Assembly: GCA_001632435.1 (NCBI GenBank)
Contig: KV423961.1
Span: forward strand, 151,045-196,321
Direction: 5' to 3'
Source: Calocera cornea HHB12733
Taxonomy: Eukaryota; Basidiomycota; Dacrymycetes; Dacrymycetales; Dacrymycetaceae
Length of the DNA stretch: 45,277 bases
This document shows positions 1 to 8,930 of the stretch, piece by piece. Numbering within the stretch: position 1 is the first letter of the stretch; each line of letters opens with the position of its first letter. The notes beneath the pieces are model-generated. The model made no database searches. It was not told where the DNA came from and saw only the letters and a program-made list of their open reading frames with translations. The translations under genes were made by a program, and so were the position numbers.

Positions 1-309
1 ATAGGGTGAGTGGCTGTGCGTACTACCCGTCTGAGGGGCAGTCAGCACAGCCTCTGGGGCAGTCTTGTGGCCTCGCTCCGTTGTCTATACTAACAGTACG
101 TAATTATGAATCACAACTCTGCGGACAGTGCCCCGCTCCTCGGGGTTGGCAGCATAGTCCGTGGCACGGAAAGCCCTGAACAAGGAATTGCTCCTGTCTC
201 TCTGGAATGCAGCGATTGAAACACAGTTCATACACGGGGATTCTGAGGTACTAGCTAGGCGGTCAGGCCGATCGTATGCCAACTGCAGCTCTGTTTCCCC
301 GCTCAACAC
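1..309. other. no gene recognised
   Basis: No reading frame here resembles a known protein and I see no element ends. It precedes the duplicated upstream module of the first repeat-precursor gene. Confidence 0.4.
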
Positions 310-624
310 GGCACCACGAGGCGCCCTAGCGGTGCGCGAAACCCAATCACTGCTCGGATTTAGAGGGGAGGCTCATCTTCGCCTATATGAGCAATTAATG
401 GTCACTCCGGAAGGCTTTGGAATCACTGCATGCAAGGGTGATAGTCTGGCGACCGTGTCCAGGTGTACTGTACATTTCTTACAGTGTTTCTTTAATTATA
501 AAGTTGACAATACAAAGTCTCCCCACAGCTCGATTCGGAAGACTGTATAGAGCCCTGGGCGGCATTATGTACAGGTCTTCCCGATGCGAGACGCGTTCCG
601 TACATTCCGAAGCATGAGTCGGCC
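310..624 (+). repeat. long upstream module, copy 1 (matches 2640-2933)
   Basis: This stretch aligns with 2640-2933 upstream of the second family gene: gaaaccca(a/c)tc(a/c)ctgctcgg, then gtactgtaca, then ttgtcaatacaaa, then cacag(c/t)agctcg and the distal box. The similarity runs for about 300 bp, so the two promoters come from one duplication that took in far more than the core promoter. Confidence 0.7.
568..624 (+). promoter_or_regulatory. distal box of repeat-gene promoter 1
   Basis: The block begins TGTACAGGTCTTCC and continues through ACGCGTTCCGTAC to a GAAGCA end. The same block lies upstream of all six family genes. Its ACGCGT core is identical to the MluI cell-cycle box bound by MBF in ascomycetes; whether it works that way here is inference. 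It starts 252 bp before the TATA box. Confidence 0.6.
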
Positions 625-819
625 CTAGCCAAGCCTCCGCGGACCTCCTGATCTGATGGTAACGCGGGACTGGTCGGGCTTGGCACAAATCCTGCAACAG
701 GTGGTATGCAGAACCATTCACCAGGAAGGGCTGTCATGTCCCTGCATTTGTCGAGGGTAGGACTGAATTACACGGTGCATGGTGGAAGCGGTGGACACAT
801 ATTCTTTCTTGCACACGGG

Positions 820-863
820 TATAAAGGCGCAGTCCAAAGCTGGCTGAGAGCATCACTGCAGTG
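820..863 (+). promoter_or_regulatory. core promoter 1: TATAAA plus CACTGCAGTG palindrome
   Basis: TATAAA starts at 820 and the perfect 10-bp palindrome CACTGCAGTG starts at 854, exactly 34 bp later, followed by CCGGACACTCTCTCACCC. The spacing suggests that the palindrome covers the transcription start. A 5'UTR box CTGCCAGTCAGGACACTC starts at 931, 67 nt before the ATG at 998. Confidence 0.8.
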
Positions 864-997
864 CCGGACACTCTCTCACCCCTCTATCATTTCGACGACC
901 TCACTTGCCGTCCACTTCTACACCCACTACCTGCCAGTCAGGACACTCATTTACCTCACCAACCGTCACTTGTCACCTTATTACGACTTACGACACG

Positions 998-1648
998 ATG
1001 CTGTTCACGACCGCTTCCATCGCCGCCGGTCTCCTTGTACTCGGTGCCACGAACGCGATGCCTATCCATGGATGTACCGAGCCTGGACGCCACTTCGAGG
1101 AAATAGAGCCCCACTCTGTGGAGGCTCCGACCCTTGCACTGAACACCGGCATCAAGCTCGTCAAGGTCATGAATATGCACCCGCCCGCCGAGGCAACCCT
1201 CTCCTATCGCTCATTTGACGATGAAAGTTTCGAGCTCCACGGCCGCTCCTTCAACAATCTGTTCATGGTTCTAGACGACCGCTCTGTTGACGACGAAGAT
1301 GTGGGACTCGATGGCCGCTGGTTCAATCCAGAGGGCCTAGATCTTGAGCGCCGTTGGTTTAAGGAGAAGGCTAAGGCACTCGTGAACGCCTTGACACCAG
1401 CCCCCGTCAAGCGGAAGTGGGAAGAAAAGAAAAGGCGCGACGAACAAAAGAAAAGGCGAGACGAAGAAGAGGAAGAAGGGAGAAGGCGCCAAGAAGACAG
1501 GAGAAGGCGCCAAGAAGAAGAGAAGCAGAACCGCATACCTCAGGATCTTACCATCATCGATCAGTCCCAAGGCGAGGGCAGCTCCAGAAGATTCGACAGG
1601 CATAGATTAACTTTCTCACCGCCTGTTAAGGAAATAAAGTCTGCATAA
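998..1648 (+). CDS. secreted 12-residue-repeat precursor, charged-tail type (family member 1)
   Basis: This 216-residue protein is of unknown function. Residues 1-20 are a signal peptide ending ANA, then MPIHGCTEPG. Four consecutive 12-residue units occupy 71-118: RSFDDESFELHG, RSFNNLFMVLDD, RSVDDEDVGLDG and RWFNPEGLDLER. Residues 137-176 are an almost pure K/R/E/Q/D stretch, probably helical. The ATG at 998 was chosen because it begins the signal peptide and sits in the same CGACACGATGCTG context as the paralogues; the open frame extends upstream without support. The monobasic G-R and dibasic R-R unit borders, often with Leu four residues before the Arg, resemble Kex2-type sites; that is inference. 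No introns are needed. The closest relative in the window is the gene at 20073-20753, which shares the tail motif after the repeats (TP..VKRK.EEK). Confidence 0.8.
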   Translation: MLFTTASIAAGLLVLGATNAMPIHGCTEPGRHFEEIEPHSVEAPTLALNTGIKLVKVMNMHPPAEATLSYRSFDDESFELHGRSFNNLFMVLDDRSVDDEDVGLDGRWFNPEGLDLERRWFKEKAKALVNALTPAPVKRKWEEKKRRDEQKKRRDEEEEEGRRRQEDRRRRQEEEKQNRIPQDLTIIDQSQGEGSSRRFDRHRLTFSPPVKEIKSA

Positions 1649-2639
1649 TTCCTGTTCCCTTATTTGAATTCACTTCTTCGCCTAATAAATGAGGGCGCGG
1701 CAACAATCTGGCCAAGAACGGGAGCTCTGCAATCCTTGGGGATTGTCCCATGCGGGCACGTTGTGCACCACTGTATGTAGCAGCCCGTGCGCGCGGCACC
1801 AGCTGGTATCATATAACTGCCCTCTCTTGCTCCAACGGAACCCGAGCTGGGTTGTGTTGTCGCATACCCATTCTCACCCTATCCCTACTACCTCTCTCAT
1901 ACTGTGCCTGGTTCCCGGCCAATCAGACTAACCAAGCCCCAGGCTCATGCGCCGGCGCGAGACGTGTGCGAGACTAGAGCGTCAGGAAGAAACACAACCG
2001 CCCTCCCTTTTTCTCCTGGCTCTTCTTTGCACAGGGCGTCTTCTTTCACCTGAAGCACACAATGTTGCAGAAGTAGGTAATAGGACAGTGATGATCCCCC
2101 GCGGGCGGGTTGACTGGGCAGCACCCTCACCGAGTCGCCCCTCGCCTCTCGTTTGTCCCAGACATCATCTTGTCTTGAATAATACAGACTAGTCTCCTTT
2201 TGCCGATGAAAGGACTCAAGACCTATTATGATGTATGTCGACGGGAAGAAACAGAATATTACATTGGTGTTCTAAGAGACGGCCCCGACATCAAAAGTCC
2301 CGGCATACAATAGGTGCGGTGTTGTCAGGTCCCGCGCCTCGACGGCAGGATTATCCGCCCAAAGATTGGAATGCCCGATAAGGTGTCGTTTTTCGTTTCG
2401 GGCTTAGGAACGCGCTGGGAAATGCGGATACGTAAACAGCGCTGTCCAATGCTCCAATTTGCACTCGTCGTTTTCAGCCTTTTGCACTACTCATAGCTGA
2501 AGACGTCATCGGGAATCCAGGAGTATGAGCTCCCCCCTTTCCTCTCAGCCAACTCGTACAGTTATACATCTGCGTCAAACACAGGAATTGTGGGGTGGGC
2601 GGTTTGGCGTGAATTGTGATCATGTGCGAAGCGCTGTTC
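1649..2639. other. intergenic, nothing recognised
   Basis: This is the 3' flank of family member 1. It has a pyrimidine-rich section around 1850-1920 and no reading frame with a recognisable product. Confidence 0.4.
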
Positions 2640-2933
2640 TCTTGCCCCAACACATGAGCCCGAGGCGGCTAGGTATGTGAAACCCACTCCCTGCTCGGCG
2701 ATGAATCCGGAGAGGTCCTCGTATGTATCCTCGTGTAATATCGATTCGGGAAGCAACGCAGGCAAGGATGATGGTCTGCCGATCGGACGTACTGTACAAT
2801 CTCGCATAATGTAAAAGAGGATTGTCAATACAAATGATTCCCACAGAGTAGCTCGGTAAATAGACCCTAAGGAACATCATGTATAGTTCTTCCTCATGCG
2901 ACACGCGTTCCGTACAGTACATCCCGAAACACG
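2640..2933 (+). repeat. long upstream module, copy 2 (matches 310-624)
   Basis: This is the second copy of the extended upstream module, and it includes the distal box starting at 2880. Confidence 0.7.
2880..2933 (+). promoter_or_regulatory. distal box of repeat-gene promoter 2
   Basis: It begins TGTATAGTTCTTCC and continues with ACGCGTTCCGTAC and then CCCGAAACACG. It starts 238 bp upstream of the TATA box, and the ACGCGT core is intact. Confidence 0.6.
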
Positions 2934-3117
2934 CCTAGGTCCCTAAGCCTCCGTGATCACGGGACTTCCAAGGGATCGGGCATGGCAGCAATGCTGCAGC
3001 ACAGCGCCTGCAGAGCTCTACACCGGGAACAAGTGGATGTCGAATCCCTGGACTGACCCACCGTACGAATACACGCATCGTGGAGCCCTTGAACCTATCA
3101 TCTGACCTGCACACGGG

Positions 3118-3161
3118 TATAAAGATGCAGTCAAGAGCAGGATTAGGACCTCACTGCAGTG
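3118..3161 (+). promoter_or_regulatory. core promoter 2: TATAAA plus CACTGCAGTG palindrome
   Basis: TATAAA is at 3118 and CACTGCAGTG at 3152, 34 bp start to start. The 5'UTR box CTGCCGGTCAGGACACTC starts at 3221, 72 nt before the ATG. Confidence 0.8.
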
Positions 3162-3292
3162 CCGGACACTCTCTCACCCTTCTACCCACTTCTACGCTCA
3201 CCTTTTACTCACTCCTCCGCCTGCCGGTCAGGACACTCCTATACACGTTCCACCTTCCATTTGCCACTTTACTACAATAATAACCTGCGACC

Positions 3293-3985
3293 ATGCTGCT
3301 CAAGCCCACTTCCACTTCCGTCGCCGTGGCTCTCCTCGCACTTGGCGCAGCAAGCGCGATCCCCGTCGATCGCTGTTCCGAGCCCATGCTCGAAGAGATT
3401 CGCAAGGAGGGCGAGGGCCACAGGATCCACGTTCGGTCGTTCGGGCTCGACCGCCGGTCCGCCTCATTCGATGACCCGGCCGTCCAACCCAAGCTCGTCA
3501 AGGTCGCGAAAATCCAGCCGCCCTTTGACGGACCAATCCGCGAGCGCTCGTACGACGACCAGAAAGACTTTGGGCTCGAGCGCCGACAGAAAGAAGCGGG
3601 AGAGCATGAGCGGCACCAGCACGAGCATCACCTTGAGCACCCTAAAGGGCACAAGCACTCGACGAGCATCGGGCACGCGGAGGGCCGGCACCATCACAAA
3701 CATAAAAATCATTCACGACACACGCTACACCACGAGAACATGCCTCTCAGTTCTTCGCTCTTGCGCCGAGGCGACGGTGAATCCGTGTCGTCGAAACAGG
3801 CCGATGAGGATCCAACAGCGACGCAGCTCCAGAAGCCGAATGCCTCGCGTGTTCACACGAGCCCCAACCCTCAACAACGCCTTTACACGCGCAAACGACC
3901 CGGTCAGAGCCAGGCCCACAGTCAGGACGGGACATCCGGCCGCTGGCAGGAGACGCGCAGGCGCTCATTGGAGGATCTGGAGTAG
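3293..3985 (+). CDS. secreted His-rich member of the repeat-precursor family (member 2)
   Basis: This protein has 230 residues and no intron. The signal peptide ends at about residue 22 (ASA), followed by IPVDRCSEPM, which matches the family start. Degenerate repeat units appear as RSYDDQKDFGLER at 85-97. Residues 105-147 are extraordinarily rich in His, with HHH, HKHK and HEHH runs, which would bind Zn, Cu or Ni ions; that is inference from composition. The C-terminus (from about 160: ESVSS, DPT.TQL, QQRLY, QSQ, then RRRSLEDLE) matches member 4 at 8931, so the two form a His-rich subfamily. Function is unknown. Alternatives are a metal-scavenging secreted protein or a peptide precursor cut at the RR/KR sites. 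Confidence 0.8.
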   Translation: MLLKPTSTSVAVALLALGAASAIPVDRCSEPMLEEIRKEGEGHRIHVRSFGLDRRSASFDDPAVQPKLVKVAKIQPPFDGPIRERSYDDQKDFGLERRQKEAGEHERHQHEHHLEHPKGHKHSTSIGHAEGRHHHKHKNHSRHTLHHENMPLSSSLLRRGDGESVSSKQADEDPTATQLQKPNASRVHTSPNPQQRLYTRKRPGQSQAHSQDGTSGRWQETRRRSLEDLE

Positions 3986-4128
3986 TGAGTTCGCTCAGAT
4001 ATCCGAAGTGTACTGTATGATCCACTTCGTCTTGAGCACTTCACCTATGCGCGGTGGCACGGGCAGAAGAGGATGGCTTAGAGGTTGAGGGTCAAGAGGC
4101 GGTGTGGTCTTCATACCATTGCACATTC

Positions 4129-4160
4129 TAGTACAGAGCAGCTCATTGAGAAGGTCGCAA
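4129..4160 (+). repeat. shared 3'-flank motif, copy after member 2
   Basis: TAGTACAGAGCAGCTCATTG and the following GAGAAGGTCGCAATGA recur almost unchanged after member 4 (10036-10072). Shorter matches follow member 3 (6440), member 6 (26219) and the relic (near 12400, minus strand). It is probably a 3'UTR or terminator element. Confidence 0.6.
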
Positions 4161-4169
4161 TGACACGTG

Positions 4170-4320
4170 TGCGTACCTGTACAATCTCCGCACACAAAGA
4201 GCCGGAGTTATCGGTGAGCCTGTGGGCACCACCACGCGCCAGAAGACACGTCCTCGCGCTCGGCCGATGCGTCGGTTTGGTCGGGAGGGGGATGAGCTGA
4301 TAGGAGACTGTATGCACGTG
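4170..4320 (+). repeat. decayed copy of the esterase upstream region
   Basis: Segments such as CGCACA(A) .. GGAGTTATCG and ACCACGCGC .. CGCGCTCGG match 10690-10780, upstream of the intact esterase. The esterase promoter was therefore duplicated along with the gene. Confidence 0.5.
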
Positions 4321-4860
4321 CCTCCCATCCGATCCTTCGCGTTAGGCGTCCCCTGCGTCGTCCGGTCGGTCACCTACCGTCTCGCCCCCGAGCACCCGGA
4401 CCCCCGCAGCGGTGGACGACGGGCGGTCCGTGACCCAGTACGTCCTCTGCACCGTGCCCCGCGCTGCCAGCGGAGCACCTGTACTGGTTCTACAGGCTCA
4501 TCGCTGCCTGCCCGCATAGCTGGTGTTGGAGAGGAGCGATGCGTCGCGACGCGCGAGCCAGTCTGTTGACGCTTAGGTAAGCGTACGGACACTCTCTCTC
4601 AGACTGTACCATCTTTGTCGTACCTCCCTGAAATGCCTCTTGTTTCCTGTCATCACAATACATCACAATAACAACGGCTCCTCCGGGTGGGCACTGGAAG
4701 CTCTCGGCACACCACCGACGTTCGTGACTATCAACCTGTTGTAGGGCTGGACTTCCTCAGCTTAACGACGGGATCGCCTACTAGGATGCGAAACTCATGC
4801 AGCAGACGGGGGCGCACACCGAGCTGGAGGTGTGTAAGGGCGTGCCGCATCGGGTTTAGC
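4321..4860 (+). pseudogene. alpha/beta-hydrolase (HSL-type esterase) pseudogene
   Basis: This is a decayed copy of the gene at 10970-12080. It starts in sequence matching intron 1 (CATCCCATCCGATCC), so exon 1 with the oxyanion HGGG motif is missing. Then come GGCGTCCCCTGCGTCGTCC, a YRLAPEHP-like stretch, a TGGTTCTACAGGCTC match and, near 4745-4860, the region of catalytic Asp and His (GGGCTGGACTTCCTC, GGCGTGCCGCATC). The reading frame is broken repeatedly and the GxSAGG region is lost. It lies just upstream of family member 3, the same arrangement as the fragments at 8121 and 21418. Confidence 0.8.
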
Positions 4861-5146
4861 GTTGTTTGGCTAGGTGAGTAGGCGCTCCTGGCTGTAACAG
4901 TGATGTATTGATTATTGATGGATTCACATCGCGGGCGGCCAGCGGAGAAGTCATCGCATAATCCCTTTCGCAATGCGCGATGCTGGACGCTTTGGAAGCA
5001 AATCATGCAAGAATTGCTATCCTGCCGACCAGTTCAGGACTGTACAGTTTCTGGTGGCGCCAGGAAAAGGCCGACTTCTCCAATGTACAGCCAATAAGAG
5101 ATCTGCCCCGAAATCCGGTTCGACAGCCGGCCGCAAGGGCCCAACT

Positions 5147-5202
5147 TGTACAGTTCTTCCCACTATGACACGCGTTGCGTACATCCCAAAACACGAATCG
5201 AC
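5147..5202 (+). promoter_or_regulatory. distal box of repeat-gene promoter 3
   Basis: The block starts TGTACAGTTCTTCCCACTAT and includes ACGCGTTGCGTAC and CCAAAACACGAATCGACC. A second conserved block, CGGTTCGACAGCCG at 5116-5129, lies just upstream and is also present before members 4 and 5. It starts 187 bp before the TATA box. Confidence 0.7.
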
Positions 5203-5333
5203 CGTGGTCTTTCAGAGCAAGGCGGGACTGGTAGAGCTTGGCGGCAACTGCACAGCGCTTTGCGTGCAGGGCTGTCCACCAAGAGTTGGGTCGGTGGTCA
5301 CAGCGACGGGTACGTGATCTTACCCCGGATACC

Positions 5334-5377
5334 TATAAATGTGCAGTCTACACCTGCCATAGGACCTCACTGCAGTG
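5334..5377 (+). promoter_or_regulatory. core promoter 3: TATAAA plus CACTGCAGTG palindrome
   Basis: TATAAA is at 5334 and CACTGCAGTG at 5368, 34 bp start to start. The 5'UTR box CTGCCGGTCAG starts at 5443, 68 nt before the ATG. Confidence 0.8.
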
Positions 5378-5510
5378 CCGGACACTTGCTCACTACCCAC
5401 CTCCACAACTTTCTCTCAATTCCACCCACTTCCACCCACTACCTGCCGGTCAGAACGATCATTTACACACTCCGACTCTCAATTGCCACTGTATCACGAC
5501 TAACGACACA

Positions 5511-6260
5511 ATGCTATTCAAGACCACTTCCGTCGCCGCTGGCCTCCTTGTACTCGCTGCAGCGAACGCAATGCCTATGGATCGGTGTGCCGAACCTGAG
5601 TTCGCAGGACTTTGCGCGGAATGGCAAGCCTTCCGCGGACACCACCTCCAGGCGATGGACGGCCGCTCTCTCGATGATCCAGCCGTTGCTCAGAAGGCCG
5701 GCAGCAAGCTCATCACCACCGTTAACATAAACACTCCCGCTGAGGGAGCTATCAACCATCGTTCCGTTGACGACGAAAGTTTCGACCTCGACGGCCGCTC
5801 GTTCGACGATGTGCACATGATTCTCGACGGCCGCTCTTTCGACGGCGAGGACGTGGATCTTGAGGGCCGAGGTCTCTGGAAAAACGTGAAGGCCGCTTTT
5901 AAGCTGGGTCGGCCGCCCTCGGTCATCCTGGACGAAGAGGTTGACATGGACCACCTGTACTCGCCCACCTCGCCCAGCGCACCTAAGCAGTGGCACGAAC
6001 AGTATGGCTCGCATGAGGAGCCTCCGCCGAAAAAGAAAACTCTCCTACAGAAAATCTTCCGCCGCCCACGCGCGTTGGACGAGGAAGCCTTCGACCTCAA
6101 GGACCGTTCGTTCGACTACACGGATTTTGATCTTCAAGGCCGCTCCTTCGATGATGAAGATCTGGCACTCGACGGTCGATCGTACGACGATGAGGACGTG
6201 AACCTCGAGGGCCGTAATACTGGTTTAGGCACTCGCGACTCCTGGAGGCCCATGTACTAG
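5511..6260 (+). CDS. secreted 12-residue-repeat precursor (member 3)
   Basis: This protein has 249 residues. The signal peptide (1-20) ends ANA, followed by MPMDRCAEPEF and a second Cys at 35. Repeat units are in perfect 12-residue register in two blocks. The first is at 84-119 (RSVDDESFDLDG, RSFDDVHMILDG, RSFDGEDVDLEG) and the second at 199-234 (RSFDYTDFDLQG, RSFDDEDLALDG, RSYDDEDVNLEG). Between them is a spacer with basic and Pro-rich parts (PPPKKK, FRRPR). Most unit borders read L-D-G-R or L-E-G-R, a monobasic context with Leu at P4 that suits kexin-like cleavage; this is inference. The start was chosen for the signal peptide and the conserved CGACACAATGCT context. It is the clearest member for defining the repeat. 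No known function. Confidence 0.85.
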   Translation: MLFKTTSVAAGLLVLAAANAMPMDRCAEPEFAGLCAEWQAFRGHHLQAMDGRSLDDPAVAQKAGSKLITTVNINTPAEGAINHRSVDDESFDLDGRSFDDVHMILDGRSFDGEDVDLEGRGLWKNVKAAFKLGRPPSVILDEEVDMDHLYSPTSPSAPKQWHEQYGSHEEPPPKKKTLLQKIFRRPRALDEEAFDLKDRSFDYTDFDLQGRSFDDEDLALDGRSYDDEDVNLEGRNTGLGTRDSWRPMY

Positions 6261-7116
6261 GGATTCCTACTCCGTCGCTAATCCTTCTCACGCCTCCGTA
6301 CCACCTGCTCCTTGGTTCACTCACTTCGTCCAGTACGCCCAGGCAGTGCAGAACTGAATCGAGTCGGAGGTGGCGGGCTGTATTGGAACTGGGGACAATG
6401 CCGGAGAAGCAAGAGTTGGTGCAGTAGCCATACGTTCCAGTAGAGCAGTGCCTTAAGGAAGCTATAAAAATATGGCTGTATTCCTGAGGGGATCGGTGGA
6501 CGATAGACATGTTCTTAAGCTTGCTGCGAGAGTACTGGTACGGCTGAGGAAGCGCTGAACGGTGCGCTGGAAAGGGTGCACCCGATTGGGCGAGAGGAGG
6601 ACGGGCGGAGCGCTAAGGCACTCGACAGTATGCGGTGATGTTAGAGGTAACTTATTTAGTGGCACGCATGAAGATTCAGGCTGCAAACTGTAGGTGTCTC
6701 CAGCTTACATAAGCAGAAACTGTACAGTACCTTGCAAGGCGCGAGAGGCGTGCCAACAGGCAAGTCGAGTGTATCTCCTCGTACTTCGTCTTCCTAGTGC
6801 TGTCAAATAACTGCTCTGGCATGTGCGATACACTGGAGGTTCCCTCTGATTGTGATTGCCAACAAGGACTCACTTATCGCTCGCTCCACCACACGCTTGC
6901 AGAAGACGCGGGGTCAGAGTCACCATAGGGGCGCTTATAGCCGGTCTTTGGGAATAAACACCGGAGGATCACATCAGTGTTGTTGCGGCTGCTTTGTCAG
7001 GGAGACGTGTCAGTTGGATATGCGGGAGATCTGGCTCTGGCCCCAACCGCGGGGGAGTGGTGCCCCCACTCTAGGTACTCCGCTCGGCACATATCCCCCT
7101 TCAACGAGCTGTGTAG
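6261..7116. other. intergenic with two shared repeats
   Basis: No gene recognised. A short match to the shared 3' motif (AGTAGAGCAG) lies near 6440. The stretch 6917-7020 (GAGTCACC, then CACCGGAGGATCACA and TTTGTCAG) resembles 23586-23690 near the intact SDR gene. Confidence 0.5.
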
Positions 7117-7123
7117 TATATAA
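7117..7123 (+). promoter_or_regulatory. TATA box of the SDR pseudogene
   Basis: TATATAA lies 91 nt before the ATG at 7208. The intact paralogue has the same GTATATAAGT at 94 nt (23294-23300, minus strand). Confidence 0.6.
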
Positions 7124-7207
7124 GTGACTGTTCAACTGTCCTCCCTGTCTGGTTCAAAGCAAACCTATTCTATTGTGGCACTTAACACAACTGCCGGCTG
7201 TACCGCA

Positions 7208-8060
7208 ATGTCCATCCGCTCCATACAGCCATCGTCGGCGGGCACGGCAAGATTGCGCTTCGCTTCGCACGCCTCCTGTCCTCCAAGGTCTCGGTCATGT
7301 CCACCGTCCGCTCCGAAGCACACTTCCCCGAAATTCAGGCCATAGGAGTCTCGCCAATCCTCCCCAGGCTCGAAGACGCGTCCGCGGCAGACTTTACGCA
7401 CGCGTTCGATGAAGCGAGGGCAGACGTGGTTGTCATCTCCAGCAGGGCGGGCGGGAAGGGCCGAGAGGAGAGGACGAAGAAAATGGACTATGAGGGTGCC
7501 ATGAAAGTGTTCGATGCCATTAAGGGATGAAGGGGCCTGCGAGGCTGCCTTTGGTCAACTCAATCGACTTGAGGGACAGGATCGAGCAAGCCGGCGCCCG
7601 CGCACTACGTATGCCCTTCCTCATGCCGCATTATGCTGCACATATGCTGACCACCCTCATGAATAGATTGAAGCCGACATCGCCTCCTCGCAAGAGAAAT
7701 TGGGACAGGATCGGCACGTATGTGCACTACAAGCTCTCAGCCTACCAGAGCCTCTAAGCCCACACCACTTTCCCGTAGACCATCGTCCGCCCTGGCTTGC
7801 TCCTAGACACACCCGGGAGTAGGCACGGCAGACGTGGGGAAGACCCATATCACTAAGGGGATTGCGGTGTGTCTCTTGTCCTCCTATTGCCTTGTTGAAG
7901 ACGACGCTGATAGGGGATGGTGTGGTACTGTAGCAAGATGATATACCGCATACGCTTGCCCTGCTCGCGGAGCGACCGGATGCTGCCGGGCTCGCGCTCG
8001 ACTTTGTCGGCGGGGATGAGCCGTCGAGCTCACCTTGGACGCAGTGATCAAGGGGCGCCT
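7208..8060 (+). pseudogene. NAD(P)-binding SDR-like pseudogene
   Basis: This is a copy of the intact gene at 22320-23206. It opens MSIRSI and then has two extra nucleotides before the GCCATCGTCGGC that encodes the nucleotide-binding AIVGG, so the frame is lost at once. The next stretch still reads SEAHFPEI .. LEDASAADFTHAFDEA .. KMDYEGAMKVFDA, until a missing G after AAGGG breaks it again near 7525. Exon 2 (ACTACAAGCTC, CCACTTTCCCGTAGACC, now with a stop for Trp) and exon 3 (GAGCGACCGGATGCTGCCGG, AAGGGGCGCCTGA) are still visible, with intron remnants between. It sits directly upstream of an esterase fragment and family member 4. Confidence 0.85.
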
Positions 8061-8101
8061 GAGGCCCCTCGTTGTTGCCATCCTGAGGCCCCTCGTCGTA
8101 T

Positions 8102-8132
8102 CAAGGCCACAAGGGCCGCCCTTGTAGCCTTG
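8102..8132. repeat. 15-bp inverted repeat at a duplication junction
   Basis: CAAGGCCACAAGGGC and GCCCTTGTAGCCTTG are separated by one base and are complementary except at one position. Just upstream CCTGAGGCCCCTCGT occurs twice (8055-8093). Both lie exactly where the SDR pseudogene ends and the esterase fragment begins. Confidence 0.6.
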
Positions 8133-8258
8133 GCCGGGGTGGCCGTCTCAAGGACGATGGGATGGTTTATGCGGAGCTCACAGGTGAGAGAGGCGGGTAG
8201 GCCGACGTGAAGGCGTACGAGGACGTACCGCATCCATTCCGTTCGTTTAGCGACGTGA
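8121..8258 (+). pseudogene. esterase fragment (3' part)
   Basis: It matches intact-esterase positions 11815-11940: GGGGTGGCCGTCTCAAGGA for the catalytic Asp region, GAGAGAGGCGGG, GACGTGAAGGCGTACGAGG, and ACGTACCGCATCCATTCC for the catalytic His region. Everything upstream of this is missing. It lies between the SDR pseudogene and family member 4. Confidence 0.7.
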
Positions 8259-8532
8259 TTGTGAGGTGGTTATGCGCCCCTTATTTGTCAGAGTGAGTGT
8301 ATTCAGTTGAGGATCCGTGGCGGCATATGACCGGGCGGTCTAGGGAGAGCCCTCGCATAAGCCCTTTCGCAATGAGAGATACTGGCCGCTTTTTTTCAAC
8401 AGTGCGCCGAAAAGTGAAGGACTGGTCACCGCCTGTTTTTCGGTGACGTCTGAAATCCTGAATAGAGACTTCGACCGTAGTTCGGTTCGACAGCCGATCG
8501 TAAGGGTCTTAGTTGTACAGCTGCTCCCTGCT

Positions 8533-8588
8533 TGTACAGTTCTTTCCACTATGAGACGCGTTCCGTACTTCCCGAAACACCAACCGAC
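8533..8588 (+). promoter_or_regulatory. distal box of repeat-gene promoter 4
   Basis: It begins TGTACAGTTCTTTCCACTAT and contains ACGCGTTCCGTAC and CCCGAAACACCAACCGACC. CGGTTCGACAGCCG lies at 8483-8496. It starts 217 bp before the TATA box. Confidence 0.7.
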
Positions 8589-8749
8589 CTTGGGCGCTGA
8601 GATTACACGGAACCGCTCGGACTTGTCATCAACTCCACAGCGCTTTACCTGCAGAGCCCTTCCGCAGGGGATAGTATCCCTGAAGCGCTTCCCATGAACA
8701 TGTATTGTAAAGGGGGAGTTAAGGCCACATGATCTTCCTTCGAGTCCTC

Positions 8750-8793
8750 TATAAAGGTGCAGTACAGACCTGTTTTATAACCTCACTGCAGTG
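8750..8793 (+). promoter_or_regulatory. core promoter 4: TATAAA plus CACTGCAGTG palindrome
   Basis: TATAAA is at 8750 and CACTGCAGTG at 8784, 34 bp start to start. The 5'UTR box CTGCCGGTCAGGACACTCA starts at 8862, 69 nt before the ATG. Confidence 0.8.
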
Positions 8794-8930
8794 CCGGACA
8801 CTCGCTCCTCCCTTTACCCACTTCGACGAGTTCACTTCCCACCCACTCCTACACCCACTACCTGCCGGTCAGGACACTCATTCACACCACCAACTGTCAA
8901 CTGCCGCTTGACTCTTTAACTTATGACACG

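Noticed and set aside
3159..4088. 309-codon open frame overlapping family member 2
   Set aside because: It is in another frame, lacks a signal peptide and is Ser/Arg-rich as expected for a shadow of a His-rich gene. The frame from 3293 carries the family features.
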